Source of the DNA: Chlamydiota bacterium
Lineage (GTDB): Bacteria; Chlamydiota; Chlamydiia; Chlamydiales; JAAZZY01
Assembly (NCBI GenBank): GCA_022601335.1
Contig: JAJACV010000010.1
Coordinates: 1 to 35,208, forward strand
Length of the DNA stretch: 35,208 nucleotides
Direction of reading: 5' to 3'
Shown here: piece by piece, positions 1 to 9,296 of the stretch
How the letters are laid out: each line of letters begins with the position of its first letter
Position numbering within the stretch: the stretch's first letter is position 1
Program-made: the position numbers and the translations under genes
The notes under the pieces: model-generated
Told to the model about the DNA's origin: nothing
The model's database searches: none
The model's input: only the letters and a program-made list of their open reading frames with translations

Positions 1-133
1 AGTAAAAAAAGGCAACAGAACGATCCACAAATATAATAAATAGATCGAATTGTGTTTTAAGTTTAAAATCTTTATTATTTCTTAATAATACAGAAATACT
101 ATTGAATTCTTTTATATTACAGTAGGAAATCTA

Positions 134-826
134 ATGGAATTTACGAGGCCCATTTTATCAAAGTCATATGAAAATACTGAACCCAACATTGGTTTAGGAA
201 AAGATTACTTCGTTGTAAATGCTATTAGAAATTTCTTGTGCATTCCTAGCAAAATCTATTATTGGGATCCTGCATACGCCTCAGGGTGTGTTTCAGATCA
301 AACCACTAAACGCGTATCTGATTATCTCCAATTTAACGAACTGCCTGAAATCAAAGTTTCAATAAATGAATATGCACCTCTATCGAACGCATATCGATGT
401 ATGACAAATCCAAAAACAAGTCTATTAAGCAAGCTGACCCTAGGATTCTATTCTAGCGCTCTTTACGCTCTTTCTATTCCCAAGTTAACAGGTTTATTCT
501 ACATAGACACCTATGACTATGCATCAAATACAGTTCACCTGTTCTCTGATAAGCCTGATGTGGCTCTCTTTTTAGCTGCTAGAGCACATTATGAAACCGA
601 TTCAGACAAGAGCATCTACCGTGCATTCTTTAACAAGAATTCAGTTTTGAAACATGAAACCTGTTCTCAGCAAATGGAATATGTATTAGATTATTTAAGG
701 GAGATTAAAGCTCCGTTAAGCGAAATTAGAGCTGCCCGCAGGAATATCAGTGACTTTTATAGAAGAGAACTCCATGATCCTGCCGCTTCGGCATTGGAAC
801 AATATAATGAATTATTTAATTTTTGA
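134..826 (+). CDS. Hypothetical protein upstream of tsaB
   Basis: A 230-residue protein that I do not recognise. An AGGA ribosome-binding site lies 7 nt before the ATG, and the reading frame is uninterrupted. It has no clear signal peptide. A moderately hydrophobic stretch lies around residues 95-125, followed by a helical C-terminus rich in charged residues. The arrangement of a hydrophobic segment followed by 'DKPDVALFLAARAHYETD' faintly recalls the helix of M48 peptidases that carries the zinc motif, but there is no HExxH, so I do not assign that family. Its 3' end overlaps the tsaB start by 20 nt, so the two genes are probably co-transcribed and translationally linked. Confidence 0.75.
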   Translation: MEFTRPILSKSYENTEPNIGLGKDYFVVNAIRNFLCIPSKIYYWDPAYASGCVSDQTTKRVSDYLQFNELPEIKVSINEYAPLSNAYRCMTNPKTSLLSKLTLGFYSSALYALSIPKLTGLFYIDTYDYASNTVHLFSDKPDVALFLAARAHYETDSDKSIYRAFFNKNSVLKHETCSQQMEYVLDYLREIKAPLSEIRAARRNISDFYRRELHDPAASALEQYNELFNF

Positions 827-1454
827 AACTAGTAGCTCACGCGGTCTCGTTTCTATCTTAGATGGAGATCGTGTTTTGACGCGTATTGAAGTCCCTTTTG
901 GAGTCAGAGAGTCTGCAGAACTCGTTCCTGTTTTAGAACAGGCACTTAAAAAGCACTCTCTTTCTTTAAATGATTTTAAAAATATCATTTTAGGTATAGG
1001 CCCGGGATCTTTTACCGGTTTGCGAATAGGGGCAAGTGTTGCAAAAGCGCTCTCGTTTGCTAAAAAAATTCCTATTATAGGCATTTCTAGCCTTAAAACT
1101 TTTGATCCTCTAATAGAAGGTCCTTTTGGGATTTTACTAGATGCCAAGCTTCATGGGATTTACTTACAAAAAGGGATAAAATCTAATGATAGAATTTACT
1201 ATGAGGAAGAAGCTAAGCTATACTCACCTGAAGCTCTTGTTGACGAGATTCAGAATTTACCCCTATTAATGTCTTCACAGATAGCACCCTTAGATATAAA
1301 ATTAAAAGGCACCTCATTTGACACGAAGAAGCTGAAAGAGAGCTCTCCGAGTCCCATTCAAATGCTCTATCAGGCACTTCAACAACCTGTTAAAAATCAC
1401 AGGCAAGCCCAGGATCTACTGGACTTAAACTACTTTGATGCAAAAGAGTCGTAG
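807..1454 (+). CDS. tsaB: tRNA threonylcarbamoyladenosine biosynthesis protein TsaB
   Basis: A 215-residue ASKHA-fold protein that partners TsaD and TsaE in making the t6A37 modification of ANN-decoding tRNAs. The hallmark GPGSFTGLRIG lies at residues 65-75, and the N-terminal phosphate-binding strand is 'MNYLIFETSSS'. The frame is open further upstream to 750, but family length and alignment place the start at ATG 807, which has GGAA 7 nt before it. It overlaps the end of the upstream unknown gene by 20 nt. The same neighbourhood, TsaB-like gene then rpsU then dnaJ, is known in Chlamydia. As usual for TsaB, the C-terminal half is poorly conserved and no catalytic site is expected. Confidence 0.93.
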   Translation: MNYLIFETSSSRGLVSILDGDRVLTRIEVPFGVRESAELVPVLEQALKKHSLSLNDFKNIILGIGPGSFTGLRIGASVAKALSFAKKIPIIGISSLKTFDPLIEGPFGILLDAKLHGIYLQKGIKSNDRIYYEEEAKLYSPEALVDEIQNLPLLMSSQIAPLDIKLKGTSFDTKKLKESSPSPIQMLYQALQQPVKNHRQAQDLLDLNYFDAKES

Positions 1455-1522
1455 ATATCATTTGATTTTAACTCAATAAACAAGCTACAATTACCCATAT
1501 AACAATTAACTAGAGGTCGAAA

Positions 1523-1696
1523 GTGCCAAGTGTAAAGGTCCGAATTGGAGAGCCCCTTGATAAAGCTCTACGAATACTAAAGAAAAAACTTGACAAAGAG
1601 GCAGTTATGAAAGCTGCAAAGGCGCACCGTTTCTACGATAAACCTTCTGTAAAAAAGCGTGCCAAGTCTAAGGCAGCTCTTAAATACCGTCGTTAA
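1523..1696 (+). CDS. rpsU: 30S ribosomal protein S21 (GTG start)
   Basis: A 57-residue basic protein starting with GTG and preceded by AGAGG at 1512-1516. It begins [18 protein letters not shown], contains [19 protein letters not shown], and ends KYRR. This is essentially the chlamydial S21 sequence and one of the best taxonomic markers in the window. S21 binds the small subunit near the anti-Shine-Dalgarno region and takes part in initiation. It lies 68 nt after tsaB and 88 nt before dnaJ, so the three probably form one transcription unit. Confidence 0.95.
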   Translation: MPSVKVRIGEPLDKALRILKKKLDKEAVMKAAKAHRFYDKPSVKKRAKSKAALKYRR

Positions 1697-1784
1697 ATCT
1701 AGCACTCATTATTTAATAGCGCTAACTTTTCATTGAAAACAATTGATTTTTAGGTTATACTCAGATCAGTATAACGAGGTAGAC

Positions 1785-2948
1785 ATGTCCGAATATTACG
1801 ATTTATTAGGTGTTGTAAAAAGCGCCAGCCAGGACGATATTAAGAAAGCGTACCGAAAGCTTGCTGTTAAGTATCACCCTGACAAAAACCCCGACAATAA
1901 AGATGCTGAGAAGAAATTCAAGGCTATTTCTGAAGCTTATGAAGCTTTGAGTGACCCTCAAAAGCGCGAAGCCTACGACCGTTTTGGCAAAGACGGAATG
2001 CAGGGTTTTGGAGCTGGGGGTGGTGGAGCCCATGGTGGATTTTCTTCAATGGACGATGCTATGCGTACTTTTATGGGAGCCTTTGGTGGTGGAGGTGGAG
2101 GCGACTCCATTTTCGACTCACTTTTTGGTTTTGGTGGAGGTGGCGGACAAGGCGGAGCCCAGTCTTTCAAAGGAGCTAGCAAAAAAACTGCGGTAACTAT
2201 TTCCTTTCAAGAAGCTGCTAAGGGTGTTGAGAAAGAAGCCATGATTAATCGAGCTGAGAGCTGCAAACAATGTAGTGGATCAGGGGCAAGTTCACCAAGT
2301 GCTATCAAGCAGTGTTCTCAGTGTGCTGGATCAGGACAAGTCTATCAAAGTCGTGGTTTTTTCAGTATGTCAGCTCAATGTTCAGCCTGCCATGGTAATG
2401 GAAAAGTTATTACAGAGCGTTGTAAAGAGTGTCATGGTCATGGACAAACCAAATCAAAACAAAAAATTAAAATTGTTATTCCAGCCGGTGTAGACAATGG
2501 CATGACTCTAAAGATGCCAGGTTATGGAGATGCTGGAGAATCAGGTGGTCCTGCGGGCGATCTTTATGTGGAAGTTAGAGTCAAGGCTCATGACTTTTTT
2601 GAAAGACATGGTGATGATATTCTCATAGACTTACCGATTACTTTCCATGAAGCTTCATTAGGTTGCAAAAAAGAAATTCCAACTCCTTTATCTGGAAACA
2701 TACGTATTTCAATTCCTGAAGGAACTCAAAGCGGAAAAACGCTTCGTGTAAGAAAAGAGGGTTTTCCTAATGTCCACGGTCAAGGAAAGGGAGATCTTTT
2801 AGTACATGTTTCCGTGGAAACCCCTACGAATCTTACAGGTAAGCAAAAAGAGCTTCTTCATGAGTTTGCGAAGTTAGAAACTCCAAAAAACCATCCTAAG
2901 AAGCGTTCTTTTTTAGATAAAGTGAAAGTTTTTTTTTCAAGCATCTAA
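1785..2948 (+). CDS. dnaJ: Chaperone protein DnaJ (Hsp40)
   Basis: A 387-residue type I J-protein, the cochaperone that stimulates DnaK ATPase. The J domain (residues 1-70) carries HPD at 31-33. A glycine/phenylalanine-rich linker spans about 73-128. The zinc-binding domain has all four CxxCxGxG units, with cysteines at 160/163, 177/180, 199/202 and 213/216. Two C-terminal substrate-binding beta domains follow. The frame is open from 1743, but the start is ATG 1785, with GAGG 5 nt before it and the family N-terminus [10 protein letters not shown]. The gene order rpsU-dnaJ matches Chlamydia. Confidence 0.97.
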   Translation: MSEYYDLLGVVKSASQDDIKKAYRKLAVKYHPDKNPDNKDAEKKFKAISEAYEALSDPQKREAYDRFGKDGMQGFGAGGGGAHGGFSSMDDAMRTFMGAFGGGGGGDSIFDSLFGFGGGGGQGGAQSFKGASKKTAVTISFQEAAKGVEKEAMINRAESCKQCSGSGASSPSAIKQCSQCAGSGQVYQSRGFFSMSAQCSACHGNGKVITERCKECHGHGQTKSKQKIKIVIPAGVDNGMTLKMPGYGDAGESGGPAGDLYVEVRVKAHDFFERHGDDILIDLPITFHEASLGCKKEIPTPLSGNIRISIPEGTQSGKTLRVRKEGFPNVHGQGKGDLLVHVSVETPTNLTGKQKELLHEFAKLETPKNHPKKRSFLDKVKVFFSSI

Positions 2949-2981
2949 TTACCCCCTCTTCTCTCTTTGTAAGACGTTTAA

Positions 2982-3007
2982 AGAGCGCTATCAAAACGGT
3001 GCGCTCT
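2982..3007. terminator. Weak hairpin between convergent dnaJ and HAD gene
   Basis: A 7-bp perfect stem AGAGCGC / GCGCTCT with a 12-nt loop lies between the converging dnaJ and DUF2608 genes. No long T tract follows on either strand, so it is only a possible, weak or bidirectional terminator. Confidence 0.35.
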
Positions 3008-3041
3008 CATCTTAATAGCACAAATCATAGTCATTGAAAGA

Positions 3042-3902
3042 CTATTTGTGTGTCTCCATAAGCTCTTTGGCCTGTTTATCTGAAAGCCATTCTTTATGCA
3101 TAAATAAGTATTCAAATTGAAAGCGAGAGCGTTTTTCATCAACAACTTCATTAAGATTTTTAGATTGATCATAAAAATAACCAAAGTGTGGAATATTGAG
3201 TTCAAGAAGTTTAACTTCCATTTGCTCTAAGTTAAACAGACTATCATCCACAAAAACAATTTGATTGGGTCGAAACTTAATTTCTTTGAGAAATGTGGAT
3301 AAAACTTCTGCTTTAGAAAAGCCTCCTGAAAAAAGAACTCCTTTTGTAAAAATTGGTTTTGGAATTCTGGATCCTTTTTGAAGATCTATTTGAAATCTAC
3401 CCAAGTTTTTAAATGTTTTTTCGAAATCTATATCCAGCTCTGCAAGATGGTTTAATCTCCATGCCTCAAAATTTTTGATAGCGCCGAAAGGTTTTGTCGG
3501 ACAGCTTGTCAAAGCAATGACTTTAATATTCTTCTCTTGAAGCTTTTTTATTATTTTTGGAATATTGTTTTCAGTGAGCACTTTTTTTGCTTTTAAAAGA
3601 GGAAGACTCAGAGTCTTTGATATTTCGACTTTTTCTTTTTCTGAACATGCTTTGGAATAATATTCACTAAATATTTGAAATTTAAGAGGATCTCCTTGAG
3701 GCTTTAAAATTAGATCTTCATCTGTAAAAATGACTTCATCAACATCAAATACCACAAGAGCCTTTGAATCTAATTTACTTAAAGTATCCTGTATCTCTTT
3801 AAAACTCGAAACGTTTTCAATACTTGAAAAAAGAGACGGTATAGAGATTGTTAGAAAAAAAAGACTAAATAAGGTATTTCTAAAAGATCTTTCAAAAGTC
3901 AT
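3042..3902 (-). CDS. Secreted HAD-superfamily protein, DUF2608-like
   Basis: A 286-residue protein with an N-terminal signal peptide: a basic start, a hydrophobic core LFSLFFLTISIPSLF, and a likely cleavage site near residue 26. The HAD core motifs are all visible: FDVDEV with D53 and D55 (motif I), ALTS around T132 (motif II), K197 in SKAE (motif III) and FVDD with D219/D220 (motif IV). It is therefore probably an exported phosphatase-like hydrolase of the DUF2608 family that I know from Chlamydia and Legionella. The substrate cannot be told from sequence. Motif I has Glu-Val after the second Asp, which is normal for this group. It converges with dnaJ and diverges from the GNAT pseudogene. 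Confidence 0.82.
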   Translation of the reverse strand: MTFERSFRNTLFSLFFLTISIPSLFSSIENVSSFKEIQDTLSKLDSKALVVFDVDEVIFTDEDLILKPQGDPLKFQIFSEYYSKACSEKEKVEISKTLSLPLLKAKKVLTENNIPKIIKKLQEKNIKVIALTSCPTKPFGAIKNFEAWRLNHLAELDIDFEKTFKNLGRFQIDLQKGSRIPKPIFTKGVLFSGGFSKAEVLSTFLKEIKFRPNQIVFVDDSLFNLEQMEVKLLELNIPHFGYFYDQSKNLNEVVDEKRSRFQFEYLFMHKEWLSDKQAKELMETHK

Positions 3903-3989
3903 AAACTGTAGTTGGTAATTTTTTTTGCGCTATTTTAGAGTAAGCTGATTAAGATTTTATAAATCGTGTTTAACAAAAGGTATGAATAC

Positions 3990-4445
3990 GTGAAATTGGT
4001 ACAAGCGTCTCTTAAAGACAAGAAAAAACTTGACGCTCTTACTTGCAAGTCGAAACAGTTTTGGAATTATTCAGACACGTATATTAAGGTTTGCCTTGAT
4101 CAAATTACTGTAAAAGAAACTCTTTTAAAGCAGGGAAGAATTTACAAAGCAATTGATCTACATTATGAAATTTTGGGTTTTTTTGGCCTAGATGGAGAAA
4201 CTCCTATGCTGACTCTTGAGAGTTTCTAGGTCTCTCCTGATCATATGAAAAAGGGAGTTGCTAAACGCCTTTTTAATCATATGATTAAAATTGCTAAAGA
4301 GCTTTCTGCCCATAAGATTCAATGGAATTCTGATCCCTATACCGCTTCTTTTTACAAAAAGATGGGAACTAAAGAGATCGGAGAATTCAAGTACACTCTG
4401 GAAGGTAATAAGCGAGTTTTGCCTTCTTTTGAAGTAGACCTTTAA
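3990..4445 (+). pseudogene. GNAT N-acetyltransferase gene interrupted by one TAG codon
   Basis: Both halves lie in the same frame and together read as one GNAT protein of about 151 residues. The likely start is GTG 3990, preceded by AAAGG, giving MKLVQASLKDKKKL and the family landmark SKQFWNYS. An amber codon at 4227-4229 interrupts it; downstream the frame continues VSPDHMKKGVAKRLF, the acetyl-CoA-binding motif A, and ends at 4445. In relatives the position before 'VSPD' is typically Trp, so a single TGG-to-TAG change explains the break. The stop codon overlaps the leuA stop from the other strand. Readthrough or a restart at ATG 4245 is possible but would give a protein split across the fold. 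Confidence 0.8.
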
Positions 4446-6133
4446 GCGTTGGAATCTGCAAAATTTTTCTCGAAACGGTTATACGCTGAAATGACAGCCT
4501 GGATTGCAGCTAATGTAATATCTTCATTGACCCCTAGACCAAAAAGAATCTTTTTATTTTTGATATTTACTTTAAGGTAAGCTACTGCTGCCACGTCTGA
4601 TCCTTCCCCAAGCGAGTGCTCTTCATAAGAAAGTATATTTAAAGCGACTTTGATCTTCTTACTTAATCCTTCTATAAATGCATGTAAAATTCCTGTTCCT
4701 TCACCTTTTACCTGAATAGTTTCTCCATTCAAAGTCAAAGTAGCTTGCACTTCTTTTTTATCTTTCTCAACGGTATGAATGTGATCTAAACTGTTGAAAA
4801 TAAGAGGTTCATTTCTTTCTAAATACTCATTTGAAAAGATTTCCCAAATTTTCTGGGGAGAGACTTCTACATTTTCTTTATCCAAAAAGGATTGAATAAC
4901 TTTTCCAAATTCCATTTGCATCTCTTTAGGCAAACTAAATCCAAATTCTCTCTCTAAAAGGTAAACAGATCCTCCTTTTCCTGACTGGCTATTGACACGA
5001 ATTATAGATTCATAGCTACGACCTAGGTCTTCTGGATCTATAGGCAGATAGGGAACTTCCCAATAACCTGTTTTAGAGGTTTTTAATGCTTTCATTCCCT
5101 TGGCTATAGCATCTTGATGAGAACCTGAAAAAGCAGTATACACAAGGTCTCCCGCATAAGGATGTCTTGGATGCACTTGCAATTTGGTACATGTTTCATA
5201 AGTTTCAACAATTTGATTTATGGGTGAAAAATTAAGCTTAGGGGAAATGCCAAGTGAAAAGAAATTTAATGCCAACGTCAGCAAATCACAATTTCCTGTT
5301 CTCTCTCCATTCCCAAATAAAGTGCCCTCAATGCGATCAGATCCTGCTAATAGAGAAAGCTCTGCTGCTGCAACGCCCGTTCCTCTGTCATTGTGAGTAT
5401 GGGTACTAATAATAACTTTCTCTCTTCCGGGTAAATGCTGACACATCCATTCAATTTGATCCGCATAAACATTTGGTGAAGACATTTCTACAGTCGCAGG
5501 TAAATTTAAAATCATTTTGTGATCTATAGTGGGCTTCCACTCTTCCATGACAGCTGTACAAACTTCCAAGGCATAATTAAGTTCTGTACCTGTAAAACTT
5601 TCGGGAGAATATTGATAAATAATTTCACTCCCTTGCAAACTTGAACTTCTCTCTTTAACCCACTTCGCTCCTTGCACTGCTAGATTCAAAATAGATTGCT
5701 TATCTTTTTTAAATACAACACGTCTTTGAAGCTCAGAGGTTGAGTTATAAACATGAATGATTGCTCTTTTGACTCCTTTTAAAGCTTCATAAGTTTTTTC
5801 AATTAAAGCTTCTCTTGCCTGAGTCAAAACTTGCACCGTAACATCATCAGGAATATAATTTTCTTCTATCAATATGCGAGTAAAATCGTACTCTAACTTT
5901 GAAGCAGAAGGAAAACCTATTTCTATTTCTTTAAAGCCCATTTCCACAAGCAGCTGAAACAGTTTTAGTTTTTCCTTTAAATTCATCGGCTGAACAAGAG
6001 CCTGGTTGCCATCTCTTAGATCAACACTACACCAAATAGGAACTTTTTTAAGATGTCGACTTGGCCATGTTCTATCGGGTAAATCAATAGGGGGATAGTT
6101 TTGATATTTTTGCGTTGGATTTATAAACTTCAT
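4442..6133 (-). CDS. leuA: 2-isopropylmalate synthase, long (type 2) form
   Basis: A 563-residue enzyme condensing acetyl-CoA with 2-ketoisovalerate, the first committed step of leucine synthesis. The N-terminal extension PDRTWPSRHLKKVPIWCSVD, the catalytic-barrel entry SVDLRDGNQAL, the metal-binding HTHNDRGTG and the GNGERTGNCD loop identify it. The length and N-terminus place it in the longer LeuA class, as in Mycobacterium, rather than the E. coli class. The last roughly 130 residues form the leucine-responsive regulatory domain, so feedback inhibition is expected. The start is ATG 6133 behind AGGAGAGGG. It is the last gene of the ilvE-leuCDBA operon, 67 nt after leuB. Confidence 0.96.
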   Translation of the reverse strand: MKFINPTQKYQNYPPIDLPDRTWPSRHLKKVPIWCSVDLRDGNQALVQPMNLKEKLKLFQLLVEMGFKEIEIGFPSASKLEYDFTRILIEENYIPDDVTVQVLTQAREALIEKTYEALKGVKRAIIHVYNSTSELQRRVVFKKDKQSILNLAVQGAKWVKERSSSLQGSEIIYQYSPESFTGTELNYALEVCTAVMEEWKPTIDHKMILNLPATVEMSSPNVYADQIEWMCQHLPGREKVIISTHTHNDRGTGVAAAELSLLAGSDRIEGTLFGNGERTGNCDLLTLALNFFSLGISPKLNFSPINQIVETYETCTKLQVHPRHPYAGDLVYTAFSGSHQDAIAKGMKALKTSKTGYWEVPYLPIDPEDLGRSYESIIRVNSQSGKGGSVYLLEREFGFSLPKEMQMEFGKVIQSFLDKENVEVSPQKIWEIFSNEYLERNEPLIFNSLDHIHTVEKDKKEVQATLTLNGETIQVKGEGTGILHAFIEGLSKKIKVALNILSYEEHSLGEGSDVAAVAYLKVNIKNKKILFGLGVNEDITLAAIQAVISAYNRFEKNFADSNA

Positions 6134-6200
6134 CCCTCTCCTCTCTTAAGAATATTCTTATTCAAAATCTACTTTAAAATGTCAATCGATTCGAATCAAA

Positions 6201-7286
6201 CTACTTAAGTAATTTACAAATAGCATCGCCCATCTCTTCTGTAGAGACTTCCTTACATGAGCTAGTTGAAGTATAAATATCTCCAGTACGATACTGGATA
6301 GAAAGAACTTCTTCTACAGCATTAACAATGCGATCATGTTCTTTATCTAGTCCAAAAGAAATTTTAAGCATCAGAGCCGCAGACAAAATTTGTCCTATAG
6401 GATTAGCAACATTCAATCCGGCAAGATCATAGGCAGAGCCTCCAGGAGGTTCATAAAGCCCAAATCCTTCTTTATTAATAGATGCAGATGCAAGCATTCC
6501 TAAAGAACCTGTAAAAACGCTCACTTCATCTGACAAAATATCTCCGAACATATTTGGGCAAAGAAGCACATCAAATTCAGAAGGCCTCAAAATTAATTGC
6601 ATAGAAGCATTATCTACCAAAAGATGTTCAAGAGTACATTCCGGGTATTCTTTGGACACCCTCGTCACGACTTCTCTCCATAGCTTTCCACATTCAAGAA
6701 CATTAGCTTTATCAACACTTGTTACTTTTTTCTTTCGAGTTCTAGCTATTTCGAAGGCCCTATGCGCTATTTTTTCTATTGTACCTTCTGTGTAAAACAT
6801 TTGATCAAAAGCAACCCTTTGCCCATCGATTTCTTTAGTTTCTTTCTTTCCAAAGTAAATTCCTTCTGAGAGCTCCCTTAAACAGAGTATATCAAACCCT
6901 TTCCTAATCAAACTCTCCTTAAGGATGCAGTGGTCATTTAAAGATTTAAAAAGCTTTAACGGCCGTATATTAATAAAAAAATTAAAGTGCTTTCTAAGCG
7001 CTAGAATTGAGTTTATTTCACAGCCACTCCACTTTGGATGATCAGCTTCTTCAATAGGCCCACCAACCGATCCAAATAATATGGCTTGGGAATTCTCGCA
7101 TATTTTAATTGTTTCTTTTGGTAGGTGTGATTTTGTTACTTGCCATGCACTGCCTCCAACCAACCCCTCTTCAAAAGAAAATGAAATATCCGATTTTGAT
7201 TCGAGAGTTTTTAAGACTTTTATTGCTTCATCCATGACTTCAGGGCCAATTCCGTCTCCTGCCAACACTGCAATTTTATAATTCAC
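6201..7286 (-). CDS. leuB: 3-isopropylmalate dehydrogenase
   Basis: A 361-residue enzyme for NAD-dependent oxidative decarboxylation of 3-isopropylmalate to 2-ketoisocaproate. It shows the N-terminal AGDGIGPEV, the substrate- and metal-binding segment NMFGDILSDE, and the NAD-site loop YEPPGGSAYDLAG. That loop has the GGSA form of LeuB rather than HGSA of isocitrate dehydrogenase. The length is normal for the family. The start overlaps the 3' end of leuD by 11 nt, so translation is probably coupled. Confidence 0.96.
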   Translation of the reverse strand: MNYKIAVLAGDGIGPEVMDEAIKVLKTLESKSDISFSFEEGLVGGSAWQVTKSHLPKETIKICENSQAILFGSVGGPIEEADHPKWSGCEINSILALRKHFNFFINIRPLKLFKSLNDHCILKESLIRKGFDILCLRELSEGIYFGKKETKEIDGQRVAFDQMFYTEGTIEKIAHRAFEIARTRKKKVTSVDKANVLECGKLWREVVTRVSKEYPECTLEHLLVDNASMQLILRPSEFDVLLCPNMFGDILSDEVSVFTGSLGMLASASINKEGFGLYEPPGGSAYDLAGLNVANPIGQILSAALMLKISFGLDKEHDRIVNAVEEVLSIQYRTGDIYTSTSSCKEVSTEEMGDAICKLLK

Positions 7287-7893
7287 TTGAATCCTTGTCT
7301 AGGGTTTGAATAGCATCAATTGAAAATTTCGGTGGATGCTTTTTGAAGTAAGCTTTTATTTTTTCTTCTTTTGACCTTAAATAATCTAAATCGTCCATTT
7401 CATTTAACAAACACTCTTTTCTATAAGGGCTAATATCAAATATGAAGACATCTCCATTTGGCAATAAAACGCTTTGATCTTTCAGATCTATATCGACTAA
7501 ATAAGAGTCATGTTTCTCTTCTTCATCAAAAATAGTTTGAATGATTTTCTCGGGTAAAATGATTGGTAAAATCTGATTTTTTAGTGCATTGCTATAAAAA
7601 ATATCCGCAAAGCTAGCAGCTAAAATAGCATGAAATCCATAGTCGGCAAGAGCCCATGCTGCATGCTCTCTCGAACTACCGCATCCAAAATTGCTGCCTG
7701 AAACAATAATTTTAGCTTTTTGATATTTAGGTAAATTCAGAGGAAAAGCAGGGTCGGATACTTTTAATCGTTGAAAGAGATGCTCACCTAACCCCTCTTT
7801 TGTTGTCGTTGTTAAAAATTGAGCAGGAATAATAACATCCGTATCTATATCTGAAATATTTAAAGGAACCACTTGAGAGTGCAACTTTCTCAT
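7276..7893 (-). CDS. leuD: 3-isopropylmalate dehydratase small subunit
   Basis: A 205-residue swivel-domain subunit that pairs with LeuC to isomerise 2- to 3-isopropylmalate. It contains DIDTDVIIPAQFL and the active-site loop FGCGSSREHAAWAL. The ATG overlaps the end of leuC by 4 nt, and its own end overlaps leuB by 11 nt, typical of a tightly coupled operon. The length is normal for the bacterial LeuD class. Confidence 0.95.
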   Translation of the reverse strand: MRKLHSQVVPLNISDIDTDVIIPAQFLTTTTKEGLGEHLFQRLKVSDPAFPLNLPKYQKAKIIVSGSNFGCGSSREHAAWALADYGFHAILAASFADIFYSNALKNQILPIILPEKIIQTIFDEEEKHDSYLVDIDLKDQSVLLPNGDVFIFDISPYRKECLLNEMDDLDYLRSKEEKIKAYFKKHPPKFSIDAIQTLDKDSSEL

Positions 7894-9290
7894 ATAAGGA
7901 CTCCTCTCACATCAACTATTTTTCCTGCAATAGCAGCTGCAGCAGCCATGATTGGACTCATTAAATGCGTTCTAGCTCCGGGTCCTTGGCGCCCAATAAA
8001 ATTGCGATTACTTGTACTTGCACAACGCGCTTTTGGAGGAATTTTATCCTCGTTCATAGCAAGGCAACTACTACATCCGGGATGTCTAAACTCAGCACCT
8101 GCTTGAACAAAAATTTCAATGAGCCCCTCTTTTTCGGCTTGATGATGCACATTCTCTGAACCTGGAACAACATAAACAACGACATCTTTGGCGACTTTCT
8201 TACCTCTCATTATCTCTGCTGCGGCTCTTAAATCAGAGATTCTAGCATTCGTACACGATCCAATAAAAACATAATCTATTGGGAGATTTAAAAGAGGAAG
8301 GCCGGGTTCTACACCCATATATTCCATAGCTCTTTGAGCTAAAGCTCTTTCTTTAGAGTGAAGTTCTGCAATGAGGGGTACTTTTCCCTCTATGGTACTC
8401 GATTGACCCGGGTTCGTGCCCCACGTCACCATCGGAGCTAAATCTGTAATATCCACCTCCACCTCTCTGTCAAAATGTGCTCCTGGATCCGAGCGTACAC
8501 TTTTAAAATATTTTAATGCCTCTTCCCATTTGTTCCCTTTGGGAGCTGCGTCTGTATGTTTTAAGTACTCGTAAGTTATTTCATCCGGAGCAATGAGACC
8601 GGCTCTTGCTCCACACTCAATACTCATATTGCAAATAGTCATGCGCTCTTCCATTGTGAGAGCCTCAATTGCCTCTCCTGTGTATTCAATAGTATAGCCT
8701 CTTCCTCCACTGACTCCAATATGCTGAATGAGTTTCAAGATTAAATCTTTAGCGGTAATTCCAGCCTCTTTTTGTCCCTTAAAATGAACCCGCATTGTTT
8801 CTGAAGGACTGTGAAGTATACAGCCCGTTGCCAAAACATAACCTACTTCGCTTGTGCCAATTCCAAAAGCAAGAGCTCCAAAAGCTCCATGTGTTGAAGT
8901 ATGGCTATCACCACAAACAATCGTACTGCCGGGCAATGTCACTCCACATTCAGGACCAATCATATGAACAATCCCTTGTTTTCCTGATCCCATATCAAAT
9001 AGTCGTACGTTAAACTCACGTGCATTTTCTCTAAGAGCTAAAATTTGTTTTCTAGAAATAGGATTAGGTAAGTTTTCTCGATTGGGAGTGGTGGATACAT
9101 TATGGTCGATTGTAGCAAGGGTTTGCTTTGTGGAAAAAACCGGAAGTTTTTTTTCTCGCAGCATTTGAAAAGCTTGTGGGGAGGTCACTTCATGTACTAA
9201 ATGAAGATCAATAGCCAAGATATCAGGAAAGCCTTTTCTCCTCTCAACTACATGTGTATTCCAAATTTTTTCAATAATATTTTGTTGCAT
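7890..9290 (-). CDS. leuC: 3-isopropylmalate dehydratase large subunit
   Basis: A 466-residue aconitase-family subunit binding a [4Fe-4S] cluster. Cluster ligands are visible in FIGSCTNARISDL and in HPGCSSCLAMN. VHEVTSPQAF near the N-terminus and GDSHTSTHGAFG are family landmarks of the LeuC branch. It starts only 6 nt downstream of the ilvE stop on the transcript and overlaps leuD by 4 nt. Confidence 0.96.
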   Translation of the reverse strand: MQQNIIEKIWNTHVVERRKGFPDILAIDLHLVHEVTSPQAFQMLREKKLPVFSTKQTLATIDHNVSTTPNRENLPNPISRKQILALRENAREFNVRLFDMGSGKQGIVHMIGPECGVTLPGSTIVCGDSHTSTHGAFGALAFGIGTSEVGYVLATGCILHSPSETMRVHFKGQKEAGITAKDLILKLIQHIGVSGGRGYTIEYTGEAIEALTMEERMTICNMSIECGARAGLIAPDEITYEYLKHTDAAPKGNKWEEALKYFKSVRSDPGAHFDREVEVDITDLAPMVTWGTNPGQSSTIEGKVPLIAELHSKERALAQRAMEYMGVEPGLPLLNLPIDYVFIGSCTNARISDLRAAAEIMRGKKVAKDVVVYVVPGSENVHHQAEKEGLIEIFVQAGAEFRHPGCSSCLAMNEDKIPPKARCASTSNRNFIGRQGPGARTHLMSPIMAAAAAIAGKIVDVRGVLI

Positions 9291-9296
9291 TGCCTT

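Noticed and set aside
134-826. M48 peptidase assignment for the first gene
   Set aside because: A hydrophobic segment and a similar helix are present but there is no HExxH and no third ligand.
812-1147. Antisense frame over tsaB, and similar long frames opposite dnaJ, leuC, leuB and the S9 peptidase
   Set aside because: They mirror the codon structure of the real genes, lack ribosome-binding sites and show low-complexity translations.
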